A stretch of 64,000 nucleotides of DNA from Mytilinidion resinicola. Its lineage: Eukaryota; Ascomycota; Dothideomycetes; Mytilinidiales; Mytilinidiaceae. Positions 44,444 through 55,700 of this stretch are shown here, one piece after another. The first letter of the stretch is position 1, and every line of letters starts with the position of its first letter. Under the pieces are notes generated by a model. It worked only from the letters and a program-made list of their open reading frames with translations, was not told the origin of the DNA and ran no database searches. The DNA is taken from assembly GCF_010093595.1 (NCBI RefSeq), contig NW_022985440.1:2000549-2064548 (forward strand). The letters run 5' to 3'. Made by a program: the position numbers and the translations under genes.

Positions 44444-46881
44444 GTTTGCGATGCGCGAGGTGCGAGTTTGATGGAGACGTCTTGGGCGATGAGTGTGTGG
44501 GTGAGGCTGATGTTGGTGTTGAGGTTTTGGGTGATGACGGTGAGATGGGTGGAGGCGTCGTTGAGAAGAATAAGATTCGAGGTTGTTGATCAGTTGCTTT
44601 GGATGAGAGAGGAAGTTGTCCCTGGGAGTCCCAATGCAGTAATGCTGATTGGGCAGTGTCGTGATTGTGGTTCGATATTACGTCGTGACCGCTTTGGGGC
44701 ACGAATCTTGCTGTTGTAGTTCTACAGCAGTGTTTCAGACACAGCAGGCGATGTGGCGCGGTTATGTATGATGATCGAGACGGTGTAACTGTCAGGCTTA
44801 TCTCGGCGACGAGTGCGTAGTTGCAGGTGCCTACTCCAGCGTAATGCACGTCGACGAGAGACGGCTTTGATAGGCCGGAATCGAGGTAAGCTTCGACGGC
44901 TAGCTGACGGGCGATGACAGGCGGAGAGCTTCAGGACAGCACGTGCTCGTGGCCGGCTGTGATTCGAGGATGGAGCAAACGGAGGACAGCGGAAGCAGCG
45001 CGGGCGACGTCGAGATAAAGCGGATTCCACGGGCGGGTGAGTGAGAGTTGGCGGCGGGCGGGCTGGCTTGGTCAGGGCCGGGGAGCTGGCGGATAAATGA
45101 CAACAAAGCTTCCCAGTCTGGAATGTGCTGGAAACAAACAATTCACCGCGGCGGCAACGTGGAGGACGGACTGGCCTTCAAGGAGGCCCGGCTTGCCCTC
45201 GCGCTGGGGGGCAGCATTCTTAAGCACATGGCCACGCCGCCGTCAGCAGACGCTCGGGAGCCGTTTCGCCTTGCTCGCTCAGGACCAGTTTGGGCTCAAC
45301 ACCACGCCAAGGGCTGTGACGCGGATTCAGAGTCATTGCTTCAGCTGCAGCGGCCACGCGAAACACACGCTAGAGTCGCTCGCCGCCGCTTGGCAGATCC
45401 ACGTCCACCGCCTCGGATCCGTCCAAACTGCTTCGGCCCAGCCCATCGAGCCCATCAAACACCATCGCGCACCCTCATCTGCACACGCCCTCACCGCAAA
45501 CTGGCCTCACACCACACCCCGGCGATAGGGGCAGAACGTGCGCCCCTGATTGGCCCTCGGCTGCTATCACTCCCTTCTTTGCTTTCTGTGCCCGGAGCAC
45601 TGTACAACTGTGCAACGGCTCGTCAACGCCGCTGGGATGACGTCCGAGACGAGATTATTCCGGCTGGGATGCACGCCTCAAGGCCTGAGATGGCCAGGAC
45701 GCCTCCTTCTTCTGGCTAAACATCCACCAGCGCGGCGCGACGGGGATCGACTGGCCTCCCTGACGGCCGCCTCCTGTTGGTTACTGGGGCTCCCCGGGGC
45801 TGCGCTATCTCTCCCGCCCGCCAGTCCGCCCTCTTTGCAACACCCCTCTTCCCTGTGGCGTGGAGCCTGGCGGATGGCGATACGAAAGCTTCGAGGCAGT
45901 CTGGAACCCCTTGCTGGAGCATGCGTGGGCGAAGGATGCGCGGGATGCTGTCGACGTCGTCCTACGTCCCGTTGTCCAACACTCATCTGATCCCGCCTCG
46001 CACCCCCAAAATGTTTCTGTCCCGGCCGTTCTGCCTTGCCAAATAGGGCCTCCTGTGCATACGGACCACCAGGGTGTGTGTGAGCACAGGTGTCGGCGGG
46101 GTGCAATGCCAGGTGCAGGGCCAGGCGCAATAAGGCTAAACCTATCCCTATTACTCTCGACGGCGCCGAGTCCGATATTGCTGCCCAACGAACGCGCAGC
46201 AACCGCAATCGAGGGCGCAAACACACTCTGTTCTGCGGCGGTTGCACCGTTGTGGTCCGCAAGCTTGCCGTCTGGAGAATCGCATGCAGACAGCCATGTC
46301 AGATATGCCCCCCGTCACATCGCATCACTCATTCCTGCGCCCGGGGAACATTCGAAAATGTCGTCCTGGATAAATTCAAAAGCGCGCGCCCCGGCCCATC
46401 TGTCCAATTGCTCCGCCGGATTCGCCCTCCAGATGCCGAATTTCGGATCGAGGTAACAGGTACGTAACGCTTGACTGCAGTTTTCATGAGTACGCGACCA
46501 GCTTGTCAGACCACTCCACTATCACCGAGCGACCTGCGAACCTCTGCGAAGCATGTGCCAGTGGGACCGTTCCACCATTGATGCATCGACATCACAGGGC
46601 CAGAAACACAGCCTCAACGCCATCATGCACGTCGCCTTGCCTCGGCAGGGTTTCCCTTCTGCTGGTTCCCGCCGTCGAATCTACAGCCCTCCGCTCTAGC
46701 GCCAAGCTGAACTCCGCGCCTTGGCTCCTGGGCACCATTTGGTCTCTTCCTGCTTCTATCCCGTGATCAGCGGACGTCTGCCCATCACGCGCGCAACTGC
46801 CAACGGCCCTTCCTCGTTCCATGCGCGCATTCGTCAAAGCTGCTGCCGTGCCTCCTTCATGTCGGCCGGTAAGAGCTGATC
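44444..46881. other. GC-rich gene-poor region
   Basis: Long overlapping open frames on both strands (for example 45048-45719 plus, 45678-46262 minus) result from high GC content and have no protein-like order or domain. The left end is the promoter of the Cys/His-cluster gene. No repeat array, RNA gene or transposon end was recognised. Confidence 0.5.
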
Positions 46882-47199
46882 ATGGACTCTTCAACCTCTT
46901 TCAGTGTTATCGAGAACGAATTGGACGCATTTCTGCATGCCAAGCGCTCCCAAGAGTCTGCGGTCAGCGGAGCATGCAGCTTGTCTGGCATAAAGTTGGC
47001 GGGGTTGAAGGTGTTCGAATACGTTGATCGTGAATGTGACAGAATTCTGCTATGCATCTCATCCACCTCTCAACAGGGGGACAACATGTGTTTAGTGATG
47101 GCAGCAGTGATCGAGAAGTGTCTCGGCGAGAAAAATCCGGCAACGGGTCTTCTGGGCATAACGGGGAAGGTCTATCATTTTCGTGTCAAGATTGGATAG
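46882..47199 (+). CDS. Possible fragment of a fungal transcription-factor-like protein
   Basis: 105 codons from ATG 46882. The pattern (helix, EYVDRECDRILLCISSTSQQ, then CLVMAAVIEKCLGEK) is reminiscent of the C-terminal part of AflR-type Zn2Cys6 regulators, where a short Cys/Gln segment is followed by a hydrophobic helix. No zinc cluster is found upstream within a few kb, so this would be a remnant or a terminal exon. The resemblance is weak. Confidence 0.25.
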   Translation: MDSSTSFSVIENELDAFLHAKRSQESAVSGACSLSGIKLAGLKVFEYVDRECDRILLCISSTSQQGDNMCLVMAAVIEKCLGEKNPATGLLGITGKVYHFRVKIG

Positions 47200-49150
47200 G
47201 GCTAATCTAACCATCCAAAAAGGCCTATCCACACCGACTTCCGGAAACGAAAATTGGCAAAATTGGCAAAGCATGTTCCCGTCACTTTCCATTTGGGCCA
47301 TTCAGCTGGTTTTCCTCTCTTAAGCTTTGCTTTGCGACATCTATGCTCTTCTGCGGGGCATCCCGTCGAGATTTATTTTAGACTATCGACTTTTAAGTCT
47401 CCGTATACAAAACTTCTTTTCGTATAGCTAAGTATAAAAAACCTGTAAGTCTTATGGTAGCACACTCTTATCTACCCGACGCCCAGCATTTCCGTTTCAA
47501 AGGAAAGTCTGGTTCAAAATATCGCTTTCCACGCCACCAATCCAGATCAAACACATCATCCGCCTGCTTCCCGCTTCTCTCTCATGATCGTCCGCGGAAA
47601 GACAATCGACTATAACACAACATATCTCACCGACTCTTGGCAAACATATGCATTACATTCCCGTGCAACCAAGTCTCCTTGGCTGTGTCCCACGGACCTC
47701 GTGTCCAGACTTCCCCGACCCGCGATTAGGAACGAAGTTGTACGGCAACGTCTTGGCAGCTTGTAGTTGACGCATGCCATGGCCGAGGGTCCTGGCCTGC
47801 TCTGCGGCCACGGAGGCGGAAGGGCCAAGAGTCGCTTTTGCTTGGCCTGGGACGTGGATCTGAGTGTCGTTGCACCACTCTGTAAGCTGGCATGGTATTG
47901 TGTTCTTGAGCGAGAAGGAGGACTCGACAGAGGTAATCAAATGGCTACTCCTTGAAGTCGCGAAGCAGACCACTCATAATCTACTAACGTCTACAAGCGT
48001 TCTTCAGGTAGAAGATCTTCTCTACAAAATAGCCTTGCCATAGCGAATATTGTAACTATTATTTTATAGATTCAACTCAAGCAACTGCATTTTCAAGTTC
48101 CACTCCAATTTCCTAAGTCAAACTCAAAATTGAGCTCTCCTCACTTCCCTCACCTCCTCCATCGTCCCGCATCCCTCCCTCCTCGTCTCAGCCCCTTGCC
48201 AGGTCCTGCAAATCCTCCTTGGCATCACTTCCCATCAAATCAACATCTCTGCATTCTCGTATTAGAAAGTCATATGCAGCTATCCCGCCCATCACGCGCA
48301 CTTGAAGCGCCCTTGTTCAGCTGTGCGTTTTCGTATCATCAATAACCAACAACCTGCTACAGTTCATGCCAATCGCGTTTTTTGGGGTGTGCAACTAGTT
48401 TGGGCAGAGGTGGGTGCGCTAGTATGCAGTCCGTGTGATTTGACGGGCTCACCTCTGTGTTCTTTGCCTACGGACGCCTGACTACTGCGGGATGCTGGAA
48501 CTCGTGCTCGTTGGTTGCTGGTAGCAGGATTGCTGATGAGGTGGTGCTGTGATGGACTCGATGACAGTGGCGGCCCAACCGATTTCCGAGATTGCCCGGG
48601 GGGCCGGCCATGTTTGAGTTAAGTATGTACATGTATGTTTTCCTTCTGCGAACTTCACGTCCATCTATTCGTCATCAAGCCCGTCTGCATCCTTTCCTGC
48701 CTTCCTCCTAGTTCCCACAGGCGTATCGTCGCCTTCAGCCTCCCCCGCCCCCCTTCGCTGTCCCATCAACCACGCTTCCCCGTCACCTCTCCCATCTCTC
48801 CCTCCCCGGCCACTCCTTCCTCTCCCGCTCCGGACTTGGCGTAATGGCCTTTTGAGGTACCCTGCTCACGGCCTTCTTCTCTTCTTCAGCGTACTCTAGC
48901 TCTGCGCTAGTCACGTTCCTGGGTGTAGCCCCACGACAGCCGTGTATTGTGGAGTTTGCGAGGGGTTATTTCCAGGGGAGTACATTAAGATGCGGCAAGG
49001 GGAAGGGGGCGAGGATCGGGGGAAAGGCGAACCGGTAATCGGGACATCGCGGTATCTCGTCACCACCGTACGGAAATATCTCAGCTAGTAGGAGGTAGTA
49101 AGTAAGCCGACTCAGCCGAAAGGGAGTTGCAACTCTCCCCGTAACTAGCC
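47200..49150. other. Gene-poor region
   Basis: No gene supported. CT-rich tracts at 48130-48240 and 48700-48840, an AT-richer stretch at 47370-47460, and short frames of up to 106 codons without coding features. Confidence 0.45.
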
Positions 49151-49157
49151 TTTATAC

Positions 49158-49441
49158 ATCGTGTTCTTCTGCTTTTGCACGCTTCATCACCGCCGCCGTA
49201 AGGATTTCCCCCCCCCCCCCCCCCCCAGAAGGGAACCCTAATGCCTCCTCTTATTAACCGGTTACATCGGTTTGTTCTCTCCTTTTGCACACTTCTACAG
49301 CACCACCGTAAGCGGGGGAGCCCGCCCAGCTTGTGGATGAACCGCCGGCTGTATGGGTAGTCTAATCCTAAGTATAGTGAGTGACCTTTTACAATTGTGT
49401 TTCTCTGCTTTTGCAAGCTTTGGTAGCGGCGGTAAGAAGTA
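49158..49441. repeat. Three degenerate direct repeats of 110-126 bp, with poly-C tract
   Basis: A conserved piece, TTTTGCACGCTTC..CACCGCCGCCGTAAGGA, recurs at about 49173, 49283 and 49408 in variant forms (CTTTTGCACACTTC..CACCGTAAGC; CTTTTGCAAGCTTT..GGCGGTAAGAAG), each preceded by a TGT-TCTCT-like stretch. The first copy runs into a perfect run of 19 C (49208-49226), a likely length-variable site. Confidence 0.55.
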
Positions 49442-49448
49442 GCTTAGG

Positions 49449-49826
49449 CACGTGTGCGTCACGTGCGCTTTGGCTTGGCGCTGTTTGGCTTGAGTATACA
49501 ACGTCCACCCTCCTCGCTCTAGTTGTGGCTTCAAGAAGACAGAAGGGGATTTGGGACTGGGCGAGGTTCGAAAACTCGACAGTACCCACATGATGGGTGG
49601 AGTGGTGGATCAAAATTGATCCTCTGTCCAATCCATGGTTTGGAGGGGTGTGGTGGATCAAAATCATTCCACGACTTATGTGCGATGGGTCGTGTGGTGG
49701 TGAGTAAAAAAGTTGACAGCTACCGAACCATGGTTGGTCGAGTGGTGCGTCAACATTTGAAGGCCTGGGACACGACGGTGGGGGGGAGTGGGTAGAATAG
49801 AGCTGAGATTCGGTGAAGGTTGCCAT
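49449..49826 (+). repeat. Repeat module copy 1: CACGTG pair, head, minisatellite
   Basis: Two CACGTG boxes with 5 bp between (49449-49454, 49460-49465); the head at 49494-49521 agrees with copy 2 in 26 of 28 bases (TATACAAC..CCACCCTCCTCGCT); then GGGCGAGGTTCGAAAA near 49559; then four units of 44-48 bp with cores at 49602, 49650, 49694 and 49742 (GTGGTGGATCAAAA and variants); then a tail GTGGGTAGAATAGAGCTGAG near 49790. Frames here are interrupted, so protein coding is unlikely today. Confidence 0.75.
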
Positions 49827-50129
49827 CGCCAAACTTTAAGAATGGAGATCGGTAGAGGACGATGTGGTTGATCTGCTTATAGATTCGATGATTATTTTTT
49901 GCTGATGTTGAGGTGCTGACGAGTTCTACTATATAGGTGGGGAGAATATGTGATATAGGAGTCCTGAGATTGATGACGTTCCGGCCAAAGTTTTGGGGAC
50001 ATGTCGGAAAGAGTTTGAATGGGTTGCAGATGCTTGATGGAGACAGTATGAGCAGCAATTTGCCATAATAGTTTTCTTTCTCCTTATATTCTACTCCTTC
50101 GATGCGTTGCTCCAATGCTGCTCTTTGCC

Positions 50130-50697
50130 CACGTGAATTTCACGTGCCCTCTATCTTTCCTCCGTCTTTCTCGGCTATACAACCTCCACCCTCCTCGCTC
50201 CAGACCTGGACTCAGAAGGACAGAGAAGGTCCGGACCGGGCGGGGTTCAAAGAGTACAGAGATAGAGAAACATGGGCGGTGTGGAGGGTCAAAAGCGGTT
50301 TGAGCCACCCCCGATGACTGCGGTGTCGTGTGGAGGATCAAAACTATTGCCCGAGCTTTCACGCGATGGTTAAGTGGTGTGGTGGGGGGTAAAAACGGCG
50401 AGGAGAATGAATCTATGATTGGGGGGTGTGGTGGATCAAAAAGGACCAAGATGTGCTCTACATGGAGAGGTTTGGGGGATTGAGGATCAAAAGTCGGGAC
50501 GAAGGTCTGCAATGGCTGGGAGGTGCGGTGGATCAAATCGCAGTAAGCGCTTCCAGATGGAGGAAGCGTGGGAGGATTGGAGGATCGAAACCACGATGCA
50601 ACAAGGCACGATGATTGGTGGTGCGGAGCGAAGACAGGCTACGGCTCTAGCATGGCCGGGAGGAGCGGGTAGAGTTGAGACTTGGTGAGGCTAGTTA
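50130..50697 (+). repeat. Repeat module copy 2: CACGTG pair, head, longer minisatellite
   Basis: CACGTG boxes at 50130-50135 and 50141-50146, again 5 bp apart, and again 45 bp from the second box to CCACCCTCCTCGCT (50186). GGGCGGGGTTCAAAG lies near 50238. About nine units of 42-51 bp follow from 50268, many starting ATGG and holding GGTGTGGTGGATCAAAA or variants. The tail GCGGGTAGAGTTGAGAC near 50666 matches that of copy 1. The spacing identity argues that both copies descend from one module. Confidence 0.75.
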
Positions 50698-51072
50698 CTA
50701 TTTTCAGTTCAAGAGGGTGGGCATCTAGCATGGGAGATGCGTACGATTGGCCTTTTCTTTGAATGATGGTAATGATCACAATATTGAGACTCTAAAGAGA
50801 TGCTGAAGGGGTAGGTAAACGAACAGTATCAAAGAATCAACGTACATCTGGTATCATTCCTTCCAACGATGGAACTAAGCAGTCTATTATCTTGTTCTTC
50901 AAATGTCGAGTATGTGTAAATGCACATTCCCTCCTGACTTTCAGAGACGTACTGAAGGAACTCGACCGGTTTCAGAAGCCTCGATAAAGATAGTATGACA
51001 CAGGGTTGTAACCACAATGGCTCCTCACGAGATCGAAATCGAAAACCCCGTGGGACTCACATGACGAGATGC

Positions 51073-51330
51073 ATGGCTGAGTATAAAATCTTCCCTCGCG
51101 CGGCCCTGGACTCGGCATGGAGGAAGAGCTGTGGGGATTAGAAGCAGACGTGGTCAGGCTTCATGGCTGGGCTTGCCGTGTAAGACCCAGCATCAGAAAT
51201 GCCTATGTTGCTAAGAGAGGAGGAGGCAGTGGTATCAACAATATCATGATAATGATACAACGTTGCTGCGGTGGGAGATCAAACGGAGATCATTACCATA
51301 CCATGGTGTCTGTGTGCGGAGGAAGGAAGC
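51073..51330 (+). repeat. Repeat module copy 4 (degenerate)
   Basis: GAGTATAAAATCTTCCCTCG (from about 51080) aligns with the head of copy 1 (GAGTATACAACGTCCACCCTC), CCTGGACTCGGCATGGAGGA with CCTGGACTCAGAAGGACAGA of copy 2, and CTGCGGTGGGAGATCAAAC (about 51266) with the minisatellite core. The E-boxes are degenerate. Confidence 0.45.
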
Positions 51331-51854
51331 CGTTGGTGCTTTTGAATGCTCTTCGATGGTATTGGCCAGTGGTCTGAGATAATGGGAAAGAATACCGTTG
51401 ATAACAAAGACTATTCATATCTAGCACTACCCGGAGATGGCCATTGGAGGATTTTACGATACATAGCATGATCAATCTTTGCAGAGTTCGTCTTACGCAT
51501 CGACGACCACGACCACGACCATGGCTCGATGCTTCGAATTGGTTTGATCCCCCAGCCCAAACGCCACTCATGCATGATATTTATCGCAGGTTTTGATTTG
51601 CCCACCAAGATCCCATGTATTAGTAGGGTATTCGGTTTTGAACCAACACTCATAGCGTGTGTGGACATTCAGTTATTGATCTCTCCCACCGCCAACCCCA
51701 AAACGAGTTTTCCATTTAGAAAGAAAGTTCACAAACCGCGACCGAAGATTTTATACCCCAAAAAGAAACTAGAGCACGTGAGTAGCACAGACCAAACCAC
51801 GTCAATTCACACGTGAAAACATCGTCATATACGCTACTATGCAACTGCAGAGTA

Positions 51855-52762
51855 TCTTACAGTACTAGGTCATAAGTTCGGGCACCTGGATTATACAGTG
51901 CCTTGCCAAAAGTCCGGGCACACAGATATACCACTGCTCTAGCTTCATTCTTGCCCCCTCGACACCGCTGTAAGGGGTGCCCTAGATATCATATCTTTAA
52001 TTAGCTAAAAGAAAGTCTAATCCTAACTGCGTTGACCTTTATATCGTATTTGGAATTTCCAAAGCCTGTGGGGGTAACCCCTAACAGTCGCAAGGAGTGC
52101 CCAAACTCATGCCTTTGGTACTGTAGATGTTTCGGCCGGGGAATTTGCGGTGATTGAGGATTGCCATAAGTCTAGGCACACTCGCTCACCACCGTTTGAG
52201 GTGCTTCGTCGCATTATAAAGATTTTCAACTAGATGTAAAGAGCTTAAGAGTTTGAATTAGAGAGGTTTTATGCGCTTACAACTCGGCCTACTTGGCCAC
52301 TGTTTGGGTGGGGTACTTCAGCATTATTATACTACTGGAAGAGATCAAAGACGACATGCCCAAACTTGTGACCTAGTACTGTACCATAGCACGGGTTCCA
52401 CTCTTGATCGCTCGATACCACCGTAAGGAGTAGCCTGGCTAGCATGTATGCAGCCAGTTAAAAGGCCGCCTAATACCCACTGCATCCTCATTAACTTCGT
52501 CTTTAGAGTTCTAAAAGCCCATACGGGTACCTCATGCAGTAGCAAAAGAGAGTGCAACTGCTTAAACTTTTATTACAGGATTATACAGTCCTAGATTATA
52601 AGCTAGGCACACAAGAACAACACTGCACGGATTCCACTCTTGCTCGTTTAATACTACTGTGAGAAGTAGCCTAGTAAGCAGGTATTATATTTGCAGTTTG
52701 AAAGGCCTATAGGTGTACCCTAAGCCATGGCAAGAGAGCGCCCAAACCTACGCTGCAGGACC
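51855..52762 (+). repeat. Four degenerate tandem repeats of about 190-260 bp
   Basis: Recurrent elements in the same order: a TAAGTCTAGGCACAC-type piece (about 51910, 52165, 52355 degenerate, 52597), a TTCCACTCTTG.TCG..ACCACCGTAAGGAGTAGCCT-type piece (51945, 52386, 52629, with a trace at 52187), and a GAGTGCCCAAAC-type piece (52098, 52350, 52548, 52735). Units are about 60-70 percent alike by eye, with many transition differences. No coding frame. Confidence 0.6.
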
Positions 52763-52787
52763 GCAAATCTCATCCATCATCCCAACC

Positions 52788-55700
52788 TCATCTGAAGCTT
52801 TCCAAACTCGCCGCAATCGCCGCCTGGATCTCCTCGTCCGCATCCCCATTGCTGTCCTGGCTTTCATACCTATCTCGCCGCGGCGCTGGCGATCTCGACG
52901 GCGTGAGTCTCGGGGAAGGCGCAAATCTAACAGTGGGCGAGGGTTTGGGCGAAGCTGTGCGCCTAGGCGAAGGCGTGGCAGCGTCCCAATTCACAGGGTC
53001 TGACTGTTGGAAACGTGACGGGGCGATCTTGCTTGGGTCGAGACGGCGGATTGTGATTATTGGGCGTGATGGAGTAGGGGATGGGGTGCTTGTGATTGGG
53101 ATGTCCAAGTTTCCTATTTCTAGGATTGAAGTTCCAAGCTCTTGAGGCTTGGGCGGCACAATTGGCGACCTTGTAGGGCTTGTTGATGTCGAGCTTGTGC
53201 TGCCCACACTCAGGAAAGCTGGCTTCTTCGGTGGCGGTGGCGGTTTGCGCTTAGGCTTGGGCTTGATTGGCGGTGGTATTGATGACTGGGACTGCGATGG
53301 CGACGTAGTTGGGGATGCCGACGGTGGGCGTGGGGAAGAACGGGGAGCTTCCGGCGATTTTGGATCAGCCTCTACTGTACTATCTGGGGTAAGGATGGTC
53401 GGTTGTCCACCGGATTCACTGGACAGTTGTGTTGTCATAGAGTCCTTTTCTTCAAACAGGTCGAGTACGAGCTCCTTTGTTAAATCCTCATCTTTCTCGC
53501 AGATCAGATAGGCAGGTCTCATGAAAGTGCTATCTAGTCCTATGGACTTGCATAGCTGGAACGGAAGACTTGTTAGTGTCATATCACACTTGTACGTAGG
53601 TGCAGCAACTTACCCTTTTAATGCTTCGAGTGTCCTTGAAAAAGTCGTCTCGCTCCTCTTCCTCCATATCTTCCATCAACAACCGCACCGAGGATTCGTA
53701 GCCAGAGGTATCAGCGCCGGCCTGGACGAGTAACCGCGCTATGCTATTGTGTCCTTCGTTACAGGCACAGTAGAGGCACGACACCAACATATCCTCATCG
53801 TAACACCCGTGATCGAGAAAGACCTTCAGCGATTCCTCACTGTTTGCTAGCACCGCATAGTAGATTGGCATGAAGTCAACACTGTAGGTTCGAACATTCA
53901 TGTTAGCCCCAAGCTTGATTAATGCTTTGATGACTTCAACCTGTCCTTTTGTAGCAGCGCGATGGATCGCCGCAAAACCGATCTCCTCGTCCTGCGAATC
54001 TAGGTTGGCGCCACGTGATGCAAGCAAATTCACGAACTCGACTTGTCCAAGTTCAGCTGCTAGCCATAACGGAGTTGCATCTTTGTTATCACGGGCTTCT
54101 ATATTGGCACCGTGGTCGAGGAGTCGCTTCGCCATGGCCACGTACCCGTGGCGCGCGCATATGTGGAGAGGCGTCTCCCCATCGGTATCCGGAAAGTCCA
54201 CTCCACCAAGTTGATGGGTGCGAAAGTGTTCCAAAAGGAGATCCAGTATCTGGAGGCTGTTATTCTCCGCGGCAAGATGCAGTGCAGTTAAGCCGCCCGA
54301 GTCGGCAACTAAAGCGTATGCGCCACCATTCAGGAGAAGATGTATCGTATCGATATCCTTGCCTTGGCTAACAGCTATCAGCAAAGGGGTATTCCCGCTG
54401 GTCGATGTCGCCTCCACGTTCGCTCCGTTGTCTAACAAGAGCCGTACGATCGATGTATACCCTTTTTGTGCGGCCAAAAAGAGCGGAGTTATGCTATGGC
54501 AAAAGCATGCTGCGTCGGAGTTTGCTCCATTGAAGAGGAGAGTCTTGACGGTATCTTCGTGTCCATTCCTGGCCGCGAGATGTAGAGCGGAGAATGAGTC
54601 ATTTTGCACAGCTGAAATGTCAGCTCCATGGACCAATAGTGACTCGATAACCACACCAAGCCCAGCACTACCCGCCGAGTGCAGTGGCGTCCATCCATCC
54701 GTCATCCTTGCATCGATATTGATCCCCGGCTGCGAGAGTAACGTGAACACCGCTGCAGGCTCGTTGTGCTCGATGGCCTGATGTAGACTTGTCGCGCCTA
54801 TATCGTTCTTTTCGTTGACATCAGAGCCTTTGCTTAGCAGTAGCTCGATAATCTCTGTGTTGCCGTTCTGAGCAGCTAGGATCAACGGAGTATTGCCAGA
54901 AGTGTTTCGAGCTTTCGGATTCGCGCCACGCTCTAAGAGCAGTTTAATCGCCTCTTCTTCCTCTTCTGGCACAGCTATGTGCAGAGGTGTGCATTCGTCA
55001 TGTGTCAGAGAATCGATGTCCAAACCAAGATCCAAAAGTGCTGCCATGATTTTGGGTTGGCCATGAGCTGCGGCGATGTGCAACAGTGTCTTTCCCTTGG
55101 GGTCTCGTTCGCGAAAATCAGACCCCTTTTCGATCAGTTTATTGAATTCAATCAAGTTGTGCTTGGTGATAGCTCGAGAAAGGTCCAAGAAGGTAGCGCT
55201 CGTCCCACTCATTACGGCCTCTTGGCCACCACCGGCGGCCAATGTTACAGCTGCCGAGTCTATCTCTTCATCGGAAAACTCGTAGTTTTCATCACTCTGA
55301 GTCTCGTCGTAAATTGTATACTCTCCATTACAGCATGAAGTGTAGTAAATGCGTTCATTTTCGAGACTTAGGATGTCCTCCATTATCTCCGGTGCGGTTT
55401 TGCGATCTTTCGGAAGCCCCAGAGTCATTTTTCTGATCCAGGGCACAGGGGCGCCGTCTTGAAAATTCGCAAGTTTATTCAGCCATAGAAGAAAAGCTTC
55501 TTCGTTGTTGCGAGCAAACAGCTCCTTGGTGCCGTGGCTTTCAAAGAATCGACGTTTGCTTTCAAGGCTCTCTCCGCACAACACGGTCTAGTAAGCCAAG
55601 TCAGTGCCGCGACTCATTATTAAACAGTTCAGATCCTTACAGTCATATCCAGAAACACCATTCCCAAGGAGTATATATCTGAAGACGAATTCCGGGATTC

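Noticed and set aside
45048..46262. Overlapping plus and minus frames of about 200 codons
   Set aside because: Arg/Pro/Ala-rich on both strands, as expected from GC-rich non-coding DNA; no ordered motif, no splice-supported model.
49555..49575. Pol III B-box-like GGTTCGAAAAC in the repeat modules (SINE hypothesis)
   Set aside because: The downstream C of the B box is not conserved between copies, no A box was found and there is no A-rich or T-run 3' end; kept only as something to test.
49590..50690. CRISPR-like array
   Set aside because: Eukaryotic context, repeats are degenerate and contiguous rather than identical repeats with unique spacers, and no cas genes are present.
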